Positions 17,611 to 27,819 of a stretch of 64,000 nt of DNA are shown one piece after another. The DNA lies in contig NZ_JAVRHK010000007.1 in assembly GCF_031846585.1 (NCBI RefSeq), forward strand, positions 1 to 64,000. The letters are read 5' to 3'. Within the stretch, counting starts at the first letter, position 1. Every line of letters begins with the position of its first letter. Under the pieces are notes generated by a model. That model did not search any database and was not told the DNA's origin. It was given only the letters and a program-made list of their open reading frames with translations. Both the position numbers and the translations under genes were made by a program. The stretch is from Autumnicola musiva. Its GTDB lineage: Bacteria; Bacteroidota; Bacteroidia; Flavobacteriales; Flavobacteriaceae.

Positions 17611-18051
17611 ATGCAGACGCTATTAAAAGAAAAGTTGTGGGCGTTTATCGTCCACAACAATCCCGAATTGATGTTCAATCTACAGGAAGACTACTCTGTG
17701 ACCACTTATTTGGATTCAAAAGTGATGGAGATCATGCCTTTGGCGGAACAGTTACTTTCTGAAAACAGACCCGGCTATGTTGTGGAGGAATTGTGTCTGG
17801 ATCGGATGACCGAAGAACTTAAACCTTCCCGTTACCACTACCTCCTTTCAGTACTTGAAGAAGAATTCCCAGCCGATTATGAGCAATTACGGGAAAGCGG
17901 CACACTCACCTATGAAGTCGTCAACCTGATTGATTATTGCAAGGACATTTTTGACGGATATGGATTCAACGCAGAAAACGAAGACGATAGGCAGTTGCGA
18001 TACGCTATTATCGGACAGGTACAGGAATACAGCTACTTACTGACAAAATAG
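17611..18051 (+). CDS. DUF1896 family conjugative-element protein
   Basis: 146 aa, soluble and acidic. The start MQTLLKEKLWAFIVHNNPEL and the later KPSRYHYLLSVLEEEFP match the DUF1896 family, found almost only in Bacteroidota conjugative transposons. Its role is unknown. It lies 12 bases after traE and before the methylase-helicase, a pairing that suggests it assists that protein. Confidence 0.7.
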   Translation: MQTLLKEKLWAFIVHNNPELMFNLQEDYSVTTYLDSKVMEIMPLAEQLLSENRPGYVVEELCLDRMTEELKPSRYHYLLSVLEEEFPADYEQLRESGTLTYEVVNLIDYCKDIFDGYGFNAENEDDRQLRYAIIGQVQEYSYLLTK

Positions 18052-18121
18052 AGCTAGTCATCAGGAAAAGAGGACGGCTTTACAGCCATAAAGGAATTGG
18101 GAGAATGAATAATGTGTGGAT

Positions 18122-21100
18122 ATGGCTTACAATATTTCAGAAAAACTACAGGATAATATCAGGGCAATCCGAACCGCCCTGAACCATCAAGACGGTAAGG
18201 AACTAAGCCCGGATGAAGTTTCCAACCTAAATAAATTCTCAGGTTTTGGAGGCATCAAGGCTATCCTATATCCTTATGGTACAAAGGAAGAATGGTCAGC
18301 CAATGGAGGCACCAAAGAAGACCTGAAACACCATGCAGGTATTATGGAGCTTCATGACCTACTGAAGGAAAACTATACCGAAACTCAATATAAGAATATT
18401 ATTTCTTCTTTGCGTAATAGTGTGCTGACCGCCTTTTATACCCCGCAGGTAGTTCCCGAAACTTTATATACTGTCCTAAAAGATCAAAACCTTCAACCCA
18501 AAAGATTGTACGAACCTTCGGCAGGTTCCGGTGTTTTTATCAGTGAAGCTGTAAGGGCTTTTCCTGACTTGGAAAAGATCACCGCCGTAGAGAAAGATAT
18601 CCTTTCCGGATTGGTACTCTCCGCTATCAATAGTACGCTGCCTGTTCCGGCAGAAACACACATAACCGGTTTTGAAGAAACCCCAATAACCGAAAATTCG
18701 AGCTATGACCTGATGGTCAGCAATATCCCGTTCGGCAACTTTTCAGTTTATGATGAAGCCTATCCTGATAAAGCAATATCTGGAAAAATACACAATTACT
18801 TTTTTGCCAAAGGACTGGACAAACTGGCTGACGGCGGTCTCATGGCATATATTACCACCGATGCTTTCTTAAATAGCCCGTCCAACCAAAAAGCGAGGGA
18901 ATACCTGTTTGAAAAATCGGATTTTATAAGCCTGTCCGTTATGCCCGATAACCTGATGAAGGATACCGGCAATACCGAAGCACCCAATCATCTGCTGATT
19001 GTCCAAAAGAATGCAACAAAAGAGACCCTGTCCGAAGAGGAAGCCTTACTGATTACTACCGTACCGTCAGAGAACGAATACGGAATCTACCATAGCAATG
19101 GCTATTTTCAACAGCATCGGAACATTATTACAGGTAATACCATACAACCGGGCAAAAATCAATACGGGCAGGCACACGAAACCGTATGGCAACATGGAAA
19201 CCTCAATGCCATTCGTGAAAAACTCAGATACATCCTTGCCGAAGGGTTTAACACACGTTTGAATCGGGAGCGTTATTTCGAAAGTCAATCCCTACCAAAA
19301 GAAAAACAAGATTTTGGTGGCAGGAAGCTGACCTATCTTTCGATGCCCGAAAATAAAGCAGAAACCGTTTCGGTGCAGTTAGGACTTTTTGATACCGCTC
19401 CAGCTGAACAGAGCAACCGTGCCATAGCCTATATCAATCCTTTGGATGAAACTGTCGTTCGAAAAGAAAGTGCACGGATCATCAGTACACTCCGTACTAC
19501 CGATAAACCTATGCACGAGAGTATTGTACTCCTGGCAGCCAAACAACAAAAATCAAATCGCTACCTGTATAAACTGTATTCCAATATCAAAGAGATTGAT
19601 CATTTCTCTGCCAACTGGATGGATGCACGCTTATTGGGGCATGAACTGCAAAACCTGTCCGGGCAATTGCCAGGGTTTGGCCATGCATTTACCTACGAAG
19701 GCGACCAAACTTTAGAAGGAATATTTCAATTAAACAGCCAAGCAGCACGTCCCTTTACCGATATACAAGCCTTTCATAAAGAAGGTACACTAATCGTTTA
19801 TCAGGGACAAGTGGGCACGCTTTCCGAAATTGATAATGATTTTAAGAATGCGGTGTTCCAGCCCCTAAGAATCCAAACCGACAAACGTTTCTACGAACAC
19901 TATACCAACCTGCGGGATCAGTACCTTAAAGTCTCCTTACAAGAAACTACAGAAACTCCGGTTCCCAAAACCGAACGGCATGAATTGAGCCAAAGTTATG
20001 ACCGGTTCATTTCCCAATACGGGCAGTTAAACAGCCAATCTAACCGCAGACTTATATTGGAAGATACTGCTTTCGGCTTGACCATGTTATCCTCTTTGGA
20101 ACGCAGGGAAGGCGAACGTTTTGTCAAATCCGATATGCTGACCGGTACTGCTCAGGCATCCACAAAACGCTTTGTCACCGATGATCCGATAGAAGCTCTG
20201 GCACATAGCCTGAACGATACCGGAAAGGTGGATATCGGGTTTATTGGTGCGGCCATGGGATTGGAAGAACCGGAAACCATTGCCCGTTTGGGTGAACAAA
20301 TCTACCTGAACCCGGTAAATAATGATTGGGAAACCGCAGATCAGTTCCTGAGCGGTAACGTAGTAGAAAAATTACGACAGGCAAAACAACAAACGGGTAC
20401 TGAAAATGATACCCCACAAGTACAGCGAAGCCTGACTGCTTTGGAAAAAGTACAGCCGGAACGTATTCCTTTCGAACTATTGGATTTTAATCTGGGGGAA
20501 CGATGGATTTCCGTGAGCTATTATGAACATTTTGCAGCAGAGCTTTTAGAGCAACAGACGGATATCAACTATTTCCCTTCCCTGGATGCCTTTAAGGTCA
20601 CCACCGGGATGAATACCAAAGTAGCCCGGGAATTTGCCGTCACCCCAAAAAGCGGACGGACTACCTATGGTTATACCTTGCTCGAACATGCTTTGGAAAA
20701 TACAACCCCGTTTTTTACCTATGAAGTATCCGTTGGAGATGGCAAAAGCATACGGGTTCCCGATAATGAAGCCATTCAACTGGCACACCAAAAGATTGAC
20801 CAGATACGCAATGGCTTTATAGACTGGCTCAAGGAACTGCCGGATACCGATAAAAAGCATATCGAGAACCTGTACAACGATACTTTCAATTGTTATGTGC
20901 TTCGGGAGTTTGACGGCGGCCATCTGAACTTTCCGGGACTGGACAAAAAAGCATTAGGTATTGAAGATCTGTACAGCAGTCAGAAAAATGCCACATGGCG
21001 TATCATCCAGAACCGGGGGGCACTCATCGATCACGAAGTGGGATTGGGCAAAACGCTCACCATGATTGTTTCCGCTCAGGAAATGAAACGCCTCGATATT

Positions 21101-21433
21101 GTACAAAAACCTATGATCCTTGCCCTGAAGGCCAATGTCAATCAAATTGCGGAAACCTATCGCAAAGCCTATCCCAATGCCCGGATATTATCACCAGGGC
21201 AAAATGATTTTACCCCGGCTAAAAGGATGCGCTTATTCCATGAAATAAAAAACAACAACTGGGATTGCATCATCCTGACCCATGACCAGTTTGGTAAAAT
21301 ACCACAGTCCCCGGAAATACAGAAACAGATCTTCCAGACGGAACTGGATCATATCGAACGTGACCTGAATACCGTAAGGGAGTTGGGCGGGGGCGATTTC
21401 CAAAAAGATGCTCAAAGGTCTGGAAATCCGTAA
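18122..21433 (+). CDS. Methylase-helicase, N-terminal part (frameshifted)
   Basis: Residues 1-1104 of a protein that should be about 1840 aa. The SAM motif EPSAGSG is at about 131-137 and the N6-adenine catalytic motif SNIPFG at about 200-205. A long linker follows, then the helicase Walker A HEVGLGKT at about 971-978. The frame then breaks: a run of five G at 21389-21393 carries one base too many. Removing one G gives ELGGAISKKMLKGLE, which joins this frame to the next. The start is the ATG at 18122 (GTG at 18116 possible). Related methylase-helicase fusions in mobile elements protect entering DNA, as DarB of phage P1 does. That role is inference here. Confidence 0.8.
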   Translation: MAYNISEKLQDNIRAIRTALNHQDGKELSPDEVSNLNKFSGFGGIKAILYPYGTKEEWSANGGTKEDLKHHAGIMELHDLLKENYTETQYKNIISSLRNSVLTAFYTPQVVPETLYTVLKDQNLQPKRLYEPSAGSGVFISEAVRAFPDLEKITAVEKDILSGLVLSAINSTLPVPAETHITGFEETPITENSSYDLMVSNIPFGNFSVYDEAYPDKAISGKIHNYFFAKGLDKLADGGLMAYITTDAFLNSPSNQKAREYLFEKSDFISLSVMPDNLMKDTGNTEAPNHLLIVQKNATKETLSEEEALLITTVPSENEYGIYHSNGYFQQHRNIITGNTIQPGKNQYGQAHETVWQHGNLNAIREKLRYILAEGFNTRLNRERYFESQSLPKEKQDFGGRKLTYLSMPENKAETVSVQLGLFDTAPAEQSNRAIAYINPLDETVVRKESARIISTLRTTDKPMHESIVLLAAKQQKSNRYLYKLYSNIKEIDHFSANWMDARLLGHELQNLSGQLPGFGHAFTYEGDQTLEGIFQLNSQAARPFTDIQAFHKEGTLIVYQGQVGTLSEIDNDFKNAVFQPLRIQTDKRFYEHYTNLRDQYLKVSLQETTETPVPKTERHELSQSYDRFISQYGQLNSQSNRRLILEDTAFGLTMLSSLERREGERFVKSDMLTGTAQASTKRFVTDDPIEALAHSLNDTGKVDIGFIGAAMGLEEPETIARLGEQIYLNPVNNDWETADQFLSGNVVEKLRQAKQQTGTENDTPQVQRSLTALEKVQPERIPFELLDFNLGERWISVSYYEHFAAELLEQQTDINYFPSLDAFKVTTGMNTKVAREFAVTPKSGRTTYGYTLLEHALENTTPFFTYEVSVGDGKSIRVPDNEAIQLAHQKIDQIRNGFIDWLKELPDTDKKHIENLYNDTFNCYVLREFDGGHLNFPGLDKKALGIEDLYSSQKNATWRIIQNRGALIDHEVGLGKTLTMIVSAQEMKRLDIVQKPMILALKANVNQIAETYRKAYPNARILSPGQNDFTPAKRMRLFHEIKNNNWDCIILTHDQFGKIPQSPEIQKQIFQTELDHIERDLNTVRELGGGDFQKDAQRSGNP

Positions 21434-23645
21434 GAACAACCTGGAGGGAAAATTAAAAACGGTACTCAAGGATATTGAAGAAAAGAAAGATACCGGCATC
21501 AACTTTAAGGAAATGGGCGTTGACCATTTGTTTGTGGACGAATCCCATAAATTCAAAAACCTGACCTTTACCACCCGCCATAATCGGGTGGCCGGACTGG
21601 GCAATATGGCAGGTAGCCAAAAGGCACTTAACATGCTTTTCGCTGTGCGCACCTTGCAGGAGCGTTTCAATTCCGATCTCTGTGTGACCTTCTTATCAGG
21701 TACGCCTATTTCCAACAGCCTAACGGAGATGTACCTGCTATTCAAATACCTGCGACCCAAAGAAATGGAACGCCAGCATATTGAGAATTTTGACGGCTGG
21801 GCAGCGGTATTTGCCCGTAAAACCACGGACTTTGAGTTTAGCGTCACCAATGAGATCATTGCCAAAGAACGCTTCCGCCATTTTATCAAAGTCCCTGAAC
21901 TGGCTTTGTTCTATAACGAGGTTACCGATTATAAAACCGCCAGGCACATCAACCTGGATAAACCTGATCTGAACGAAACCCTGGTCAATATTCCGCCTAC
22001 ACCGGAACAATCGGTCTTTATTAAGAACCTGATGCAATTCGCCAAGACCGGGAATGGGGAATTGATCGGGCGTGGCAGGCTGACCCCGGAAGAAGATAAA
22101 GGGCGTATGCTTATTGCAACCAATTACGCCAAGAAAATGGCCGCCGATATGCGGATGGTGGATGACTGGAAATACGGAGACCATCCGGATAATAAAATCA
22201 ACACCGCCGCAAGAAAGATCGCTGAAATTTATAACAATACCCAACCTCATAAAGGTACCCAAATTGTCTTTTCGGATATCGGGACACCCAAACCGGACCG
22301 CTTTAATATTTATGATACCCTGAAGGAAAAACTGGTGAGGGACTTTCATATGCCTGCCACGGAAGTCACTTTTATTCACGACTGGACGGATCGCAAGAAA
22401 CCGGAACTCTTCCGTAAGATGAACCGGGGTGAAATCCGCATCCTGCTCGGAAGTACGGAAAAAGCGGGAACCGGTTTAAATGTACAGGAGCGTGTGGTAG
22501 CGATGCACCATCTGGACATACCCTGGAAGCCTTCGGAACTGGAACAACGCAACGGCCGTGGGGCAAGACAAGGTAACCGTATTGCCAAAGAACATTACGG
22601 CAATCAGGTACAAAATTATGTCTATGCCGTGGAGCAATCGCTGGACAACTATAAGTTCAACCTGCTTAAAAACAAGCAGACCTTTATTTCCCAAATGAAG
22701 AACAGTGAACTCAATGTCCGCACCATTGATGAAGGGGCTGTGGATGAAAAAAGCGGAATGAACTTTTCCGAATACATCGCCATCCTTTCCGGGGATACCT
22801 CCCTTTTGGAGAAAAGCAAACTGGAAAAGAAAGTGGCGGTGATGGAAAGCCTGAAACATTCCCACTTCCGGGAGCTCACCCGGAATAAACACCAGTTGGA
22901 AAAACTGCAAAACGATTACACTTCCACTGAAAAAACACTCGGAAAGCTCTCTGCCGATGCAGCCGTGTATAAAGACCGTCTCCAGATGACCAAGGAAGGT
23001 GCCAAAGCCAACCTTATTCAATTGGACGGAACAGCTGGTCGGGACAGTGAAGCTATAGGCAAACATATTATCCAGTTGTATCAAAACTGGAAGCCACAAA
23101 CCGGGCAGCACGAAGAAAAAATTGGTCACCTATACGGTTTTCAGTTATACATCCGCAGGCAACAGGATACCTATGAAGAAAACGGATTGTTTGAATATCG
23201 GTATTCCAATAGCTTCTATGCAAAAAGGCAGGCTGAGGGTATCAAATACACCTACAATAAAGGTGTACCTAATACTGATAATCCGAAACTGGCAGCACGA
23301 CATTTTTTAAATGCCCTTGACCGGGTGGAGCATCTTAAAGAGCGGTATGAACGGAACCTTTCCGATCTGAAAACAGAACTTCCCATGATTGAAAAGCTCA
23401 CCACCAAACCTTTTACAAAAGAAAGCGAACTGCGTGAGCTGAAAACAGAACTTGCCAATCTGGAACGGCAGATCGCTATTAAAATTCAGGAAAACCAGTT
23501 AAAGCAACACCAACCCAATGAACCGGATGAAAAACAAACCCCGGTCATAAAACTCGGCGAACATCAAACAAACGGTCATTCCGTGAAAGAAACCGTAGTA
23601 GCTGCTTCGGTATCGGAACGCCCCCGTAGCAGGGTGCGATTGTAA
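21408..23645 (+). CDS. Methylase-helicase, C-terminal part (frameshifted)
   Basis: Continuation of the preceding gene in the +1 frame, overlapping it by 26 bases. It carries the SNF2-type Walker B box LFVDESHKF (Asp-Glu-Ser-His about 44-47) and the second helicase half. Motif VI is QRNGRGARQGN from about residue 380, preceded by STEKAGTGLNVQERV. A coiled coil and a low-complexity tail close it. Its ATG at 21408 has no separate promoter or clear ribosome site, so it is probably not made independently. If the extra G is real, the enzyme is inactive or needs a frameshift. If it is a sequencing slip, one gene spans 18122-23645. Confidence 0.8.
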   Translation: MLKGLEIRKNNLEGKLKTVLKDIEEKKDTGINFKEMGVDHLFVDESHKFKNLTFTTRHNRVAGLGNMAGSQKALNMLFAVRTLQERFNSDLCVTFLSGTPISNSLTEMYLLFKYLRPKEMERQHIENFDGWAAVFARKTTDFEFSVTNEIIAKERFRHFIKVPELALFYNEVTDYKTARHINLDKPDLNETLVNIPPTPEQSVFIKNLMQFAKTGNGELIGRGRLTPEEDKGRMLIATNYAKKMAADMRMVDDWKYGDHPDNKINTAARKIAEIYNNTQPHKGTQIVFSDIGTPKPDRFNIYDTLKEKLVRDFHMPATEVTFIHDWTDRKKPELFRKMNRGEIRILLGSTEKAGTGLNVQERVVAMHHLDIPWKPSELEQRNGRGARQGNRIAKEHYGNQVQNYVYAVEQSLDNYKFNLLKNKQTFISQMKNSELNVRTIDEGAVDEKSGMNFSEYIAILSGDTSLLEKSKLEKKVAVMESLKHSHFRELTRNKHQLEKLQNDYTSTEKTLGKLSADAAVYKDRLQMTKEGAKANLIQLDGTAGRDSEAIGKHIIQLYQNWKPQTGQHEEKIGHLYGFQLYIRRQQDTYEENGLFEYRYSNSFYAKRQAEGIKYTYNKGVPNTDNPKLAARHFLNALDRVEHLKERYERNLSDLKTELPMIEKLTTKPFTKESELRELKTELANLERQIAIKIQENQLKQHQPNEPDEKQTPVIKLGEHQTNGHSVKETVVAASVSERPRSRVRL

Positions 23646-23662
23646 CATTAAAAAAGAAGCGT

Positions 23663-23977
23663 ATGGCAAACAGTGTGTATCAGGTCAATAAAGGAATTAA
23701 CCGCAGTATTGAATTTAAGGGGTTAAAAGCCCAATACATCTGGTATTTGGGTGCCGGTGTTGTGGGATTGCTCATTGTATTTACCATCATGTACATTATC
23801 GGGCTGCCCACCCTGGTATGTATCGGTGTCATTCTCGGGTCAGGAACCTTGCTGGTGATGAAGATCTACCGCATGAGCCATCAATATGGTGAACACGGAC
23901 TCATGAAAACCCTGGCACGAAAACAGGTTCCCAAAGCGATCCGCTCCAGAAGCCGCAAGGCTTTCTTAAAACGATAA
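23663..23977 (+). CDS. traF: TraF, DUF4133 conjugative transposon protein
   Basis: 104 aa. A short N-terminus (YQVNKGINRSIEFKGLKAQY) is followed by two close membrane segments (YLGAGVVGLLIVFTIMYIIG and TLVCIGVILGSGTLLVMKIY). This is the DUF4133/TraF family, VirB3-like in size and topology, an inner-membrane part of the mating channel. It sits 13 bases upstream of the TraG ATPase, as in CTnDOT-like operons. Confidence 0.85.
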   Translation: MANSVYQVNKGINRSIEFKGLKAQYIWYLGAGVVGLLIVFTIMYIIGLPTLVCIGVILGSGTLLVMKIYRMSHQYGEHGLMKTLARKQVPKAIRSRSRKAFLKR

Positions 23978-23990
23978 AAATAATGTGAAG

Positions 23991-26462
23991 ATGGAAAAAA
24001 TGTTGGATGATCTATTACCGATTATGGATGTGGAACATGACTGCATCCTGAGCAAACAAGGCGATGTCACGGTGGTGTTTAAAGCAGACCTGCCGGAGAT
24101 CTTTACCCTTTCCGATCAGGAGTATGAGGCTTTTCATCAGGCTTGGGTAAAAGCCATTAAGGTATTGCCCAAATTCAGTGTACTGCATAAGCAGGACTGG
24201 TTTTTGCAAACCGGGCATCGGCCTGATTTTACCAAAGCGGATACCAGCTTTTTAAGCCGGGGAAGTGAGCGGTTTTTTAATGAACGTCCCTTTCTGGATC
24301 ATAGCTGTTATATCCTGCTGACCAAAAAGCCGGATAACCGAAAAACGGCAACTTCTGCTTATTCAAGCCTGCTGCGCAGAAGAATTGTGCCTGAAGAAAC
24401 GTTGAAGCCCTCCCTATTACAGGATTTTCTGGACTGCACCGGTCAGTTCCAACGCATCATCGAAGACAGTGGTTTTGTAAAACTGACCCGGTTACGGGAA
24501 AATGAACTTTGGAGTGGCAAACGGACAATAGGCATTATTGAAAAGTACTGCTATCTGTCCGAGCGCAATGACCAGTATCTCATAGGAGACATCAATTTTC
24601 AGGAATGTTTACAGGTAGGCTCAAAGCATTGCCAGCTTTACACCTTGGGAGATGCTGCCGACCTGCCGGCACTTTGCGGTAGTCGTATCAACTACGATAA
24701 ATACAGTACGGATAAAACCAAATTCAGTATTGGCTTTGCCTCTACGCTGGGACAACTACTGCCCTGCAACCATATTTACAATCAGTACCTCTTTATCGAG
24801 GATGCCCAGAAGACTATTGCAAAGTTGGAATCCAAAAGGCTACGGTTGCAATCCCTATCCGCTTATAGTAGGGAAAATATGATTGGCCGTGATGCCACCA
24901 ATAATTTTTTAAATGAAGCCATCAGTCAGCAACGCCTCCCCGTAAAAGCGCACTTTAATGTACTGGTATGGGCAGAAGATAAGGAAGAACTCAAAGACCT
25001 AAAAAACAAAGTGTCCTCCGCACTGGCACAAATGGATGCGGTAGCCAAACAGGAAACCATCGGAGCCCCCCAGATTTTCTGGGCGGGTATTCCGGGCAAT
25101 GCCGCTGATTTTCCGATGAACGATACCTTCGACACGTTTGCCGAGCAGGCTACCTGTTTCCTGAATCTGGAAACGGGCTACCGTACTTCCTTAAGTCCTG
25201 TCGGGATTCGTTTGGGGGATCGGATGACGGGCAAACCCGTGCATGTGGACATCAGTGATGAACCCATGAAAATGGGGATTTGCACCAACCGTAACAAGTT
25301 TATATTGGGTCCCTCCGGTAGCGGAAAATCCTTTTTTACCAATCACATGGTCCGCAGCTATTATGAGCAGGGAACCCATATCGTACTGGTGGATGTGGGA
25401 CATAGCTATAAAGGCCTGTGTGACATGGTCAACGGCTATTATTTTACCTATAGTGAAGATAACCCGATCCGTTTCAACCCCTTCTTTATTGGTGAAGGTG
25501 ACAACCTGGACACGGAAAAGAAAGAAAGTATCAAAACACTGCTGCTCGCCCTTTGGAAAAAGGATGATGAAGCCTTTAAACGCAGTGAGTATGTGGCACT
25601 TTCCAATGCCATTACCGGATACTACCAGCACCTTGAAAAAAATCCGGCGGTGTTTCCTTGTTTCAACAGCTTTTATGAATTCCTGCGGGATGAGTATGTA
25701 GCAGTACTTCAACAGGATCGGGTAAAAGACCGGGATTTTGATATGGATAACTTCCTCTATGTACTCCGTCCGTATTACCAGGGAGGTGAATTCGATTACC
25801 TGCTCAATGCTACGGAAAACCTGAACCTTTTACAGGAGCGCTTTATCGTTTTTGAACTGGACAATATCAAAGATCATCCCATCCTCTTCCCGGTAGTGAC
25901 CATCATTATCATGGAAGTCTTCATTAACAAGATGCGTAAAATGAAAGGCATCCGTAAAATGATCTTAATTGAAGAAGCCTGGAAAGCCCTGATGAAAGAA
26001 GGCTTTGCCGAATACATCAAATACCTCTTTAAAACGGTACGGAAATTCTTTGGTGAGGCTATCGTGGTGACCCAGGAAGTGGAAGATATTATTTCTTCCC
26101 CGGTTGTAAAACAGGCCATCATCAATAACAGCGATTGTAAAATACTGCTCGATCAGAGCAAGTACCAAAACAAATTTGACCAGATACAGGAACTCTTAGG
26201 CTTAACCGAAAAAGAAAAAGCCCTTGTGTTATCGGTCAATAAAGCCAACGACCCTACCCGAAAATACAAAGAGGTTTTTATCAGCCTCGGCGGAATGCTC
26301 AGCAAGGTGTACCGCACCGAAGTGAGCGTGGAAGAATACCTGGCTTACACCACTGAGCAAACCGAAAAGGTAAAACTGATGGAATATGCGGCAAAATTTG
26401 GTGGGGACATCCGCAAGGGCATTGCCGCAATGGCGGAAGATCTAAAACTTAAAAAAAGATAA
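23991..26462 (+). CDS. traG: TraG family conjugation ATPase (VirB4-like)
   Basis: About 823 aa, the energy-giving ATPase of the type IV secretion system, on the cytoplasmic face of the inner membrane. Walker A GPSGSGKS is at about 440-447 and Walker B ILIEEAWKAL at about 658-667. The N-terminal half has the VirB4 pattern with HKQDWFL and NHIYNQYLFIED. The ATG at 23991 is preferred over the GTG at 23985. It is linked to traF (13 bases upstream) and overlaps nothing downstream (2-base gap to the first TraI-like gene). Full length, no defects seen. Confidence 0.92.
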   Translation: MEKMLDDLLPIMDVEHDCILSKQGDVTVVFKADLPEIFTLSDQEYEAFHQAWVKAIKVLPKFSVLHKQDWFLQTGHRPDFTKADTSFLSRGSERFFNERPFLDHSCYILLTKKPDNRKTATSAYSSLLRRRIVPEETLKPSLLQDFLDCTGQFQRIIEDSGFVKLTRLRENELWSGKRTIGIIEKYCYLSERNDQYLIGDINFQECLQVGSKHCQLYTLGDAADLPALCGSRINYDKYSTDKTKFSIGFASTLGQLLPCNHIYNQYLFIEDAQKTIAKLESKRLRLQSLSAYSRENMIGRDATNNFLNEAISQQRLPVKAHFNVLVWAEDKEELKDLKNKVSSALAQMDAVAKQETIGAPQIFWAGIPGNAADFPMNDTFDTFAEQATCFLNLETGYRTSLSPVGIRLGDRMTGKPVHVDISDEPMKMGICTNRNKFILGPSGSGKSFFTNHMVRSYYEQGTHIVLVDVGHSYKGLCDMVNGYYFTYSEDNPIRFNPFFIGEGDNLDTEKKESIKTLLLALWKKDDEAFKRSEYVALSNAITGYYQHLEKNPAVFPCFNSFYEFLRDEYVAVLQQDRVKDRDFDMDNFLYVLRPYYQGGEFDYLLNATENLNLLQERFIVFELDNIKDHPILFPVVTIIIMEVFINKMRKMKGIRKMILIEEAWKALMKEGFAEYIKYLFKTVRKFFGEAIVVTQEVEDIISSPVVKQAIINNSDCKILLDQSKYQNKFDQIQELLGLTEKEKALVLSVNKANDPTRKYKEVFISLGGMLSKVYRTEVSVEEYLAYTTEQTEKVKLMEYAAKFGGDIRKGIAAMAEDLKLKKR

Positions 26463-26464
26463 AC

Positions 26465-27151
26465 ATGAAAAAATATGCAAGAATGTTACTACTTGCCCTT
26501 TGTATCTCCTTCACGGTACCACCGGTACAACAGGCGAATGCTATGCAGATACCAATCGTAGAGATCATCAAAGCAGGCATTAAAAAAGTAATTAAAGCCG
26601 TGGATTTAAAAATCCAACGCTTACAGAACAAGACCATCTGGTTACAGAACGCCCAGAAGACATTGGAAAACACACTTTCCAAACTCAAACTGGATGAGAT
26701 TTCCGAGTGGACGGAAAAACAAAAAGAACAATACCGGGAGTATTACGAAGAGTTGGCTAAGGTAAAAGCAATTATTTCCTATTACCAGCGCATCCGGGAT
26801 ATTACTCTAAAACAGGTTCGGCTGGTCAATGAATACCAACATGCCTGGCAGCTTATTCAGCAGGATGACCACTTTACCTCGGATGAGATTGATTATATGT
26901 CCCAAGTGTACTCCGGTATACTGGAAGAAAGCCTGAACAACATCGACCAGATTACCCTGATCGTCCAATCCTTTACTACCACAATGAGCGATGCCAAACG
27001 CTTGGAGATCATCAACAATGCTGCCGATCAGGTCGATGCCAATTACGATGATCTGATGCGCTTTAATCAACAGAATGTATTGCTAAGCCTTTCCCGGGCA
27101 AAGAATTCCATTGAAGTGCAAACCGTGAAAAAATTATATGGACTCCCTTAA
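26465..27151 (+). CDS. TraI-like periplasmic coiled-coil protein, copy 1
   Basis: 228 aa. The signal peptide is followed by helices rich in Glu, Lys and Gln (LKIQRLQNKTIWLQNAQKTLE), and the protein ends NSIEVQTVKKLYGLP. It corresponds to the TraI (DUF4141) position in CTnDOT operons and has a VirB5-like form. It is the first of three tandem proteins of similar layout: signal peptide, coiled coil, a central YEELAKV/RDITLKQVRLV block, an acidic SDEIDYMSQVYSGILEESL block and an alpha-helical end. These probably line or tip the pilus in the periplasm. Confidence 0.75.
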   Translation: MKKYARMLLLALCISFTVPPVQQANAMQIPIVEIIKAGIKKVIKAVDLKIQRLQNKTIWLQNAQKTLENTLSKLKLDEISEWTEKQKEQYREYYEELAKVKAIISYYQRIRDITLKQVRLVNEYQHAWQLIQQDDHFTSDEIDYMSQVYSGILEESLNNIDQITLIVQSFTTTMSDAKRLEIINNAADQVDANYDDLMRFNQQNVLLSLSRAKNSIEVQTVKKLYGLP

Positions 27152-27162
27152 AAGCACAAACT

Positions 27163-27819
27163 ATGAGAAAGATAATTTTAATAGTACTCATGATATTCTT
27201 GGCAGCCGGAACCGCTCAGGCACAGACTTTTTCGGAGTGGTTCCGCCAGAAAAAGACACAGAAGAAATACCTGCTTCAGCAGATTGCCGCTCTACAGGTA
27301 TATATTGGATATGCCCAAAAAGGCTATCGTATTACCAAAGAGGGTTTGACCACCATCGGAGGGTTTACCAAAAGGGAATTTGACCTGCACAGTGATTTTA
27401 TAAACTCCCTGAGTACGGTCAACCCTGAAATCAGACACTATGCAAAGGTAGCAGATATCATCGCCCTTCAAATACGCATTGTTCAAGATTACGGGCGAAC
27501 CTACGGGCAACTTGACAATAGCGATGCTTTTACCGAAGCGGAACTCAGCTATATCCAACGGGTTTTTACCCGGCTCTTGGAGGATTGTGAACAAGCGCTG
27601 GATGAACTTATTGCGGTAACCACGGATACCGAGTTACAAATGGAAGACAATGAGCGCATGAACCGCATCGACAAGCTCTACTTGCGGATGCAGGACAATT
27701 ACACCTTTTCGCAAAGTTTCGGCAATGAAGCCAAAGTGATGGCAGCCGTTCGAATCAGGGAATACCATGAAGTACAATACGGCAAAACACTTAGGAACCT
27801 TCAAAACGAATACCCATGA
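27163..27819 (+). CDS. TraI-like periplasmic coiled-coil protein, copy 2
   Basis: 218 aa with a signal peptide ending TAQAQ. It keeps the layout of copy 1 and is closer to copy 3: QQIAALQVYIGYAQKGYRI, the block TKREFDLHSDFINSLSTVNP and the acidic AELSYIQRVFTRLLEDCEQ. Proteins like this are sometimes labelled TerB-type, but I see no tellurite link. Its stop overlaps the start of copy 3 in ATGA, so the two are translationally coupled. Confidence 0.7.
   Translation: MRKIILIVLMIFLAAGTAQAQTFSEWFRQKKTQKKYLLQQIAALQVYIGYAQKGYRITKEGLTTIGGFTKREFDLHSDFINSLSTVNPEIRHYAKVADIIALQIRIVQDYGRTYGQLDNSDAFTEAELSYIQRVFTRLLEDCEQALDELIAVTTDTELQMEDNERMNRIDKLYLRMQDNYTFSQSFGNEAKVMAAVRIREYHEVQYGKTLRNLQNEYP

Noticed and set aside
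21233..23129. Long antisense frames opposite the methylase-helicase (213-218 aa)
   Set aside because: They lie wholly opposite conserved helicase motifs in G+C-rich sequence, where open frames occur by chance; no start context and no known domain.
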